Assembly (NCBI GenBank): GCA_030669525.1
Contig: DAOVDO010000003.1
Coordinates: 1-20,191, forward strand
DNA length: 20,191 nucleotides
Source: Dehalococcoidia bacterium
GTDB lineage: Bacteria > Chloroflexota > Dehalococcoidia > GIF9 > AB-539-J10
Direction of reading: 5' to 3'
Shown: positions 15,585 through 20,191 of the stretch, in pieces
Numbering within the stretch: the stretch's first letter is position 1
How the letters are laid out: each line of letters begins with the position of its first letter
The notes under the pieces: generated by a model
What the model saw: only the letters and a program-made list of their open reading frames with translations
Databases searched by the model: none
What the model was told of the DNA's origin: nothing
Position numbers and translations under genes: made by a program

Positions 15585-15608
15585 TCAAAACTACAACAGG
15601 AGTACGTC

Positions 15609-16631
15609 ATGCTGAAGAAAATCAAACTAACTGAAGCTATAGGAATGACACTGGCCCATGACATAACCAAAGTCATCCCTGGCAAGTTCAAGGGACCCGC
15701 CTTCCGCAGGGGACATATAGTCCAGGAAGAAGACGTCCCCGAGCTACTAAAGATTGGCAAGGAACATGTCTATATTATGAAACTTGAGCCAGGAGAGATT
15801 CATGAAGAGGAGGCAGCCTTAAGGATTGCCACGGCTATAGCTGGCTCAAACATCGAGTTTTCCCAACCAAGTGAAGGAAAGATCAACCTGAAGGCAAGAA
15901 TCACCGGGCTGCTAAAAATAAATGTCTCCCTGTTGAAGGAAATAATCTCCCTGGGAGAGATTACAATAGCTACCTTGCACAGTAACACCGTGTGCCAAGC
16001 GGGCACCGTCGTGGCCGGGACAAAGGTTACCCCTCTTATCATAAGCGAAGATAAGGTAAAAAAAGTTGAGCAAGCCTGTCAGTCACAGGGTAAGGTAATC
16101 AATGTCTTGCCCATTAACAGAAAGAGAATAGGAATACTCATCACCGGGAATGAGGTATTTGAAGGTAGGATTGAAGACGGGTTTGGTGAGGTTATTCAAC
16201 GAAAAGTCGAGCCGCTTGGTTCAGTTATTGCGCACAAGATTATTGTTCCCGACGATGCCAGCATGATCGTACAGGCTTTGAAGGAGCTCAAGGCTGAGGA
16301 GAGCGAGATTATAATTGCCTGCGGTGGGTTATCTGTAGACCCCGACGACGTCACTGTTGCCGGGATTAGAAGCTCCGGTGCAGAGATAGTTTCTTACGGC
16401 GCTCCTGTCATTCCCGGGGCAATGTTCCTGTACGCAATATGGGAAGGTATTCCCATTCTTGGGATCCCGGCTGCAGTGATATACAACCCCACGACTATCT
16501 TCGATCTCATCCTGCCCAGAGTCCTGGCGGGAGAAAGAATTTGCAGAGAAGATATAGTGGAACTGGGTCATGGTGGATTGTGCCTTGGTTGCCAGAAGTG
16601 CACTTTCCCCATTTGCCCCTTCGGCAAATAG
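15609..16631 (+). CDS. molybdopterin-binding domain protein with C-terminal Cys4 tail
   Basis: A 340-residue protein with a MoCF-biosynthesis (molybdopterin-binding) domain in its second half: RIGILITGNEVFEG begins at about 176, and ACGGLSVDPDDVT follows near 238-250. The N-terminal part (1-140) opens GMTLAHDITKVIPGKFKGPAF and is unlike the MoeA N-terminus. The tail ends with cysteines 325, 328, 331 and 336 (C-x2-C-x2-C-x4-C), followed by FGK. It is not canonical MoeA, since it is shorter and lacks the PMDNSAMDGYA motif. Similar proteins in Clostridia and archaea are annotated only as molybdopterin-binding. AGGAG precedes the ATG by 6 bases. As the first gene after the riboswitch it may be a cofactor carrier, storage or insertion factor; the role is unknown. 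Confidence 0.85.
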   Translation: MLKKIKLTEAIGMTLAHDITKVIPGKFKGPAFRRGHIVQEEDVPELLKIGKEHVYIMKLEPGEIHEEEAALRIATAIAGSNIEFSQPSEGKINLKARITGLLKINVSLLKEIISLGEITIATLHSNTVCQAGTVVAGTKVTPLIISEDKVKKVEQACQSQGKVINVLPINRKRIGILITGNEVFEGRIEDGFGEVIQRKVEPLGSVIAHKIIVPDDASMIVQALKELKAEESEIIIACGGLSVDPDDVTVAGIRSSGAEIVSYGAPVIPGAMFLYAIWEGIPILGIPAAVIYNPTTIFDLILPRVLAGERICREDIVELGHGGLCLGCQKCTFPICPFGK

Positions 16632-16665
16632 GGTTCAGTCTTAACATCATTGAAAGGAGTGTAAC

Positions 16666-17670
16666 ATGATAAAGAAGTTGCTTGTCTCGCTACTGACGGG
16701 ATTACTAATTTTCATCTCTGGTATAGGTTGCACTCCGAAAGGGGAGGCACCCATTGGTATGGCGGTTGAGTTTATGGACCACGCTGCCTCCGCCTATATA
16801 AGTCAGGACAAAGGTTGGTTTGAGGAGGAAGGACTGAAGCTGACTGCCTATGAAAGCTACGTGACTGGCATGGCTCTGGCTTCCGCTTTAGCCCGGGGTG
16901 ATATCCAGGTGGCCTATGTTTGCCTGGTGCCAGCCATAAATGCCTATGCCAATGCCGGAGTCCCAATAAAGGTAGTCGCTGGAACGCATAAGTATGGTTA
17001 TGGTCTGGTGGTTAATCCCAACAAGATAAAAACTGTCAAGGATTTAGAAAAGCCTGATATTCGCCTTGGTTGTGTTAGAGAAGGCGGTGCTGTTGATGTG
17101 CTCCTCCATAAGACGATAGATAAATATAATCTTGATGAAGACAAGATATTAGATAACATTCAACGGATGAATCCGCCAAAGCAGGTTCTGGCGATTAAGA
17201 TGGGGCAGCTAGATGCTGCCTTCCTCCCCGAACAGTGGGCGACTATGGCCGAGGAGTTTGGCTTTGAGATGCTGCTGATGAGCCAGGATGTCTGGCCTGA
17301 GATGCAGGGCAGCGTCCTCGTGGTTAAAGAAGACTTGATAAGAAACCATCCCGATATCGTGGAAAGTCTGGTCAAGGTATCACAAAAGGCAACTGATTGG
17401 GGTAACCAACACCCTGACGAGGCAGCAGAAGTTGTAGCTCAGCAGTTGCAAGCTGTTGGTGGGAGTCTTTTCCCTGCTAAGGCAGCCGAGGCGGCTGCCA
17501 AGTTAGAAATTACCCCTGAAATATTGCTACGGTCTATGACCAGGCTGGAATATACTACCGCTGTTGATCCTGAAGTGGTTCAGGGGACGATAGATTACAT
17601 AGCAGGGCTAGGCTACATAAAAAGTAGCTTTAATGCTGAAGAGATTCTGGATTTGCGACTCCTTAAGTGA
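16666..17670 (+). CDS. ABC transporter substrate-binding lipoprotein (NitT/TauT/SsuA type)
   Basis: A 334-residue periplasmic or surface-anchored binding protein. The N-terminus is a lipoprotein signal: KK at 3-4, a hydrophobic stretch, then a cysteine at 22 (GIGC, an imperfect lipobox). The mature part follows the NMT1/SsuA/ThiY-like fold pattern: GMAVEFMDHAASAYIS, DKGWFEEEGL, and the SALARGDIQVAYVCLVPA and VPIKVVAGTHK segments. It does not look like ModA, WtpA or TupA, the usual molybdate/tungstate binders. AAGGAG lies 6 bases before the ATG. Its place under a Moco-type riboswitch and beside a MOP/TOBE ATPase suggests an oxyanion or cofactor-related ligand, but the ligand cannot be read from sequence. 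Confidence 0.88.
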   Translation: MIKKLLVSLLTGLLIFISGIGCTPKGEAPIGMAVEFMDHAASAYISQDKGWFEEEGLKLTAYESYVTGMALASALARGDIQVAYVCLVPAINAYANAGVPIKVVAGTHKYGYGLVVNPNKIKTVKDLEKPDIRLGCVREGGAVDVLLHKTIDKYNLDEDKILDNIQRMNPPKQVLAIKMGQLDAAFLPEQWATMAEEFGFEMLLMSQDVWPEMQGSVLVVKEDLIRNHPDIVESLVKVSQKATDWGNQHPDEAAEVVAQQLQAVGGSLFPAKAAEAAAKLEITPEILLRSMTRLEYTTAVDPEVVQGTIDYIAGLGYIKSSFNAEEILDLRLLK

Positions 17671-18431
17671 TGAAAAGGCTTAAACAGCTTAAACCGGGGT
17701 GGGGTATAGTACCCGTAGTCATATTCCTGGGAATATGGGAAATGGTCGCTCGCTTAAATTTCACCCCAGGTCAATTTTCTTTCCCTGCATTCTCAACAGT
17801 GCTAATGGAGTTCTATTACCTGACAGCCAACGGGGTGCTGGGAGATAGTTTTCTTAGCAGCCTGGTCCGGGTCTTAATCGGCTTTTCTACCGGTTCCATT
17901 GCCGGGTTGGCTGTGGGAATTATAATGGGGTGGAGAGAGGTTATTAACAAAGCACTGAACCCCATAGTCAGTCTACTTTACCCCATTCCAGCCCTGGGCT
18001 GGCTGCCTCTGTTGATGCTTTGGCTCGGAATTGGAGAGGCTCTACCCATAACCATAATATTTATATGCTCCTTCTTCCCCATCCTCTACAACACAGCTAC
18101 CGGTATTAAAACTGTAGACAGGAATTACGTACAGGTGGCCAGAACATTAGGTGCCTCCGACATTAAGATTTTAACCACGGTCGCCATGCCCCTGGCCCTG
18201 CCCAATATTTTCACCGGGCTGAGGTTGGAAGCAGGAATGGCATGGCGAGTGATAATAGCTGCCGAGATGGTAGCCATTCCCACCGGGATTGGAGCACTTA
18301 TGATGAAAGCTGAAAGCCTGATGCGTATAGATATCATCATAGTTTGCCTGATAGTATTGGCCGTGATGTGTCTCTCCTTTGAAAGGTTCTTTGCTTTCTT
18401 GGAAACGAGGTCGACCGGCCAGTGGAGGTAA
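17670..18431 (+). CDS. ABC transporter permease (NitT/TauT/SsuC type)
   Basis: A 253-residue BPD-type inner-membrane permease with about six hydrophobic segments. The first is near residues 11-28 (IVPVVIFLGIWEMV), and the last spans the C-terminal IIIVCLIVLAVMCLSF region. The cytoplasmic coupling loop is VARTLGASDIKILTTVAMPLALPNIFTG, a good match to the EAA loop of the SsuC/TauC family, at roughly residues 152-179. The ATG at 17670 shares one base with the stop of the binding-protein gene (TGATG); a GTG one codon earlier is an alternative. ModB-like or TupB-like features were not noticed, so the permease goes with the binding protein by type. The ATPase gene follows by one base. Confidence 0.9.
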   Translation: MKRLKQLKPGWGIVPVVIFLGIWEMVARLNFTPGQFSFPAFSTVLMEFYYLTANGVLGDSFLSSLVRVLIGFSTGSIAGLAVGIIMGWREVINKALNPIVSLLYPIPALGWLPLLMLWLGIGEALPITIIFICSFFPILYNTATGIKTVDRNYVQVARTLGASDIKILTTVAMPLALPNIFTGLRLEAGMAWRVIIAAEMVAIPTGIGALMMKAESLMRIDIIIVCLIVLAVMCLSFERFFAFLETRSTGQWR

Positions 18432-18432
18432 T

Positions 18433-19494
18433 ATGCCATCAATTGAGCTTAGAAATATTTCCAACTATGTTTGCCAGAATGTCAATCTGAAGATATTCAA
18501 TAAGGAATTGCTGGTATTATTGGGACCAAACGGTGCCGGGAAAACTACCTTGTTGAATATCATCGCTGGACTGATTGACTATCAGGGGTCAGTTCTTTTT
18601 GATGGTAAGGCGGTAGACAAACTGCCTGCTAGCAAAAGGAGGATAGGTTATCTGTTTCAAGAATTGGCTCTATTCCCTCACCTCGATGTCGCCTCCAATA
18701 TAGCCTATAGTTTAAAAGTCCAAAAACAATCTCAGAACGAACTGGAAGCCAGAGTTGAGGAACTACTCCAAATGATGAAAATTAAACATCTATCGTCTCG
18801 CTACCCCAAAAACCTGAGTGGCGGTGAGAAACAGCGAGTGGCCCTGGCCAGAGCCCTTGCTCCAGCTCCTGATGTTCTGCTTCTGGATGAACCACTGAGC
18901 AGCCTGGACATGCAAACCTCGAAATACCTTAAAATGGAGCTAAAACAAGTCCTCAATAAGCTGGGAATTACCACTATATATGTGACCCATGACCTGATAG
19001 AGGCTGAAGAAATGGCTGATAGAACAGCCATAATCCAGGGCGGTCGCATACAACAGGTTGCAGCACCGCTAGAGGTATTCTTTCATCCCAACAATGATCT
19101 TGTCTCTGATTTTATCGGAGCACCAAATATTTTAAACTGCGATTACTGCCGAAGCTTGGGACAGGGAATCGTGGAGGTTAATTGTAATGGGCTGAAAATA
19201 GTAATTCCTCATGATGGAGATGTGATTCACAGAATTGCGCTGCTACCTGGAGATATATATATTTCCAACACCAACCCCCCGGGACCACAGATGAACCGCT
19301 TTAAAGGGCTTATCACCTCTATCAAACCTACCAGTAATGCAACCAGAATCGAGGTAAAGGTGGGAAAAAAGCTTTTACTGGCTGAAATGTCCCGCCATAT
19401 ATTTGAAGACATGGATTTAGTGGTGGGTAAAGAGGTCTTTTTAATATTAAAGCTGAAAAGAATAAGAGTCTATGAAAACAAGAATGGCAGGTGA
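18433..19494 (+). CDS. ABC transporter ATPase with MOP/TOBE-like C-terminal domain
   Basis: A 353-residue nucleotide-binding subunit. It has Walker A GPNGAGKT (31-38), Q-loop LFQE (74-77), signature LSGGEKQR (128-135), Walker B VLLLDEP (148-154) and the switch histidine H186. Beyond residue 230 comes a linker (IGAPNIL), then a domain at about 285-347 (NRFKGLITSIKP at its start, VFLILKLKRIRVY at its end). That pattern fits the TOBE/MOP domain of ModC/WtpC/TupC-type ATPases, whereas SsuB/TauB ATPases usually lack it. The start is the ATG at 18433 with GGAGG at 18424-18428; an upstream in-frame ATG at 18379 lies inside the permease. The combination with a NitT/TauT-type binder and permease is unusual. 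Confidence 0.92.
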   Translation: MPSIELRNISNYVCQNVNLKIFNKELLVLLGPNGAGKTTLLNIIAGLIDYQGSVLFDGKAVDKLPASKRRIGYLFQELALFPHLDVASNIAYSLKVQKQSQNELEARVEELLQMMKIKHLSSRYPKNLSGGEKQRVALARALAPAPDVLLLDEPLSSLDMQTSKYLKMELKQVLNKLGITTIYVTHDLIEAEEMADRTAIIQGGRIQQVAAPLEVFFHPNNDLVSDFIGAPNILNCDYCRSLGQGIVEVNCNGLKIVIPHDGDVIHRIALLPGDIYISNTNPPGPQMNRFKGLITSIKPTSNATRIEVKVGKKLLLAEMSRHIFEDMDLVVGKEVFLILKLKRIRVYENKNGR

Positions 19495-19500
19495 AATAAA

Positions 19501-20191
19501 TTGTATGACGTGATTAAAAAAGAATTTACCAGGACTATAAATCAAAATGGGCTCGAGGCGGAGGAGGTAGTGATTAAGACCATCGCGCTGTCCCCACAAG
19601 AAGCCATTGGCGACCCCGAGGATAAGGACTACCCACTGATAACCGGCAGGGAGCGCTTGATGCAGGCGGAGTTTAAAGGTTCTCTGGGGCAAGCTTTTAC
19701 CGATATGTATGGCAATTTCAACGGCAGATTGAATGATATCGTGGAAATGGATTTAAAGAATAACTTCCGCAGAGCCATATTTATCTCCAGCCTTAATGCG
19801 GTGATGAGGCATTTAAAGCTAGTGGATAAAACAATACACTGCAGAAATAATGAGCCACGAGAATGCAGCCAGGAACTGGTAAAATATATAGAGAGGAATT
19901 ACGGCCAACCGAAAATAGCCTTCATCGGTTTTCAACCCAGGATGGTTGAAGCATTATCGGCAAATTTCGAGTTGAAAGTAACTGACATGGACGCCGACAA
20001 TATTGGCACGGTAAAGTTTGGGGTAAAGATAGACAGCCCGGAGAAGACACAAGAGAATTTAAAATGGTGTGATATGGTCCTGGCAACCGGCACCACTGTA
20101 GTCAACAGTACCTTCAATCAGTTCAGGTTATCCAGGCCAGTCGTATTTTACGGTATTACTATATCCGGTGTGGCCAAATTGTTAGGCTTAA
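19501..20191 (+). CDS. DUF4213/DUF364 protein (putative heavy-metal chelation), 3' end cut by window
   Basis: The frame from TTG at 19501 is open for 230 codons and runs off the window. AGGTGA (19490-19495) is a fair ribosome site for that TTG; a GTG at 19510 is the alternative. The N-terminal part resembles DUF4213 (GQAFTDMYGNF, then an SSLNAVMRHL helix and a DKTIHC motif). The C-terminal part resembles DUF364: KIAFIGFQPRMVEAL (nucleotide-binding-like strand-loop-helix), DMDADNIG, and ATGTTVVNSTF and FYGITISGVAKLLG. Pfam calls DUF364 a putative heavy-metal chelation domain; the activity is not established. Perhaps 15-25 residues are missing at the end. It follows the ATPase by 6 bases, so it is part of the transporter operon. 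Confidence 0.82.
   Translation, partial: MYDVIKKEFTRTINQNGLEAEEVVIKTIALSPQEAIGDPEDKDYPLITGRERLMQAEFKGSLGQAFTDMYGNFNGRLNDIVEMDLKNNFRRAIFISSLNAVMRHLKLVDKTIHCRNNEPRECSQELVKYIERNYGQPKIAFIGFQPRMVEALSANFELKVTDMDADNIGTVKFGVKIDSPEKTQENLKWCDMVLATGTTVVNSTFNQFRLSRPVVFYGITISGVAKLLGL

Noticed and set aside
18379..18432. Longer N-terminus of the ABC ATPase
   Set aside because: It lies within the permease gene, has no ribosome site, and the ABC core begins at the ATG at 18433 with GGAGG before it.

Overview
The window reads as chromosomal DNA of an anaerobic bacterium. Molybdenum/tungsten cofactor genes, a DUF362 protein and a DUF364 protein sit among housekeeping genes. Several proteins look like their Chloroflexota (class Dehalococcoidia) counterparts from memory, but that placement is inference with modest confidence, since no rRNA or marker search was possible. 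Almost all genes lie on the + strand, densely packed with start/stop overlaps; only the HIT-family gene is on the - strand. I see no mobile element, CRISPR array, tRNA or rRNA gene.

Layout. 1-330: leader region with little recognisable content, possibly the last codons of an upstream gene, and a likely dnaX promoter. 331-3608: DNA replication and recombination cluster dnaX, ybaB/ebfC, recR, recO. 3609-8256: potassium-uptake region, with a two-domain TrkA plus TrkH, then a strong separate promoter driving a UspA protein, a single-domain TrkA-N protein and a second TrkA. pheA (prephenate dehydratase) follows with a one-base overlap. 9076-9552 (-): HIT-family nucleotide hydrolase/transferase. 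9728-12686: leucyl aminopeptidase (pepA), a UlaG-like metallo-beta-lactamase-fold hydrolase and a DUF362 protein. 12736-15203: molybdenum cofactor genes moeA, mobB, mog.

15204-20191 is the most interesting part. A well-spaced promoter (15237-15265) is followed by a compact folded leader (about 15286-15396) that I read as a Moco/Tuco-type riboswitch. Its closing stem hides a near-ideal ribosome binding site for a 61-codon leader ORF. An intrinsic terminator (15420-15450) lies inside that ORF. Downstream come a molybdopterin-binding-domain protein with a four-cysteine tail, a lipoprotein binding component and permease of the NitT/TauT/SsuA type, an ABC ATPase whose C-terminus looks like the MOP/TOBE domain of molybdate/tungstate importers, and a DUF4213/DUF364 protein cut by the window end.

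Together the right-hand third looks like a cofactor synthesis block (MoeA, MobB, Mog) next to a cofactor-sensing import operon. The working hypothesis is a non-canonical molybdate or tungstate (or related) uptake system whose expression is shut off when the finished cofactor is abundant. The leader suggests a specific switch: cofactor binding would hide the leader ORF's ribosome site, and without a translating ribosome the terminator could form.
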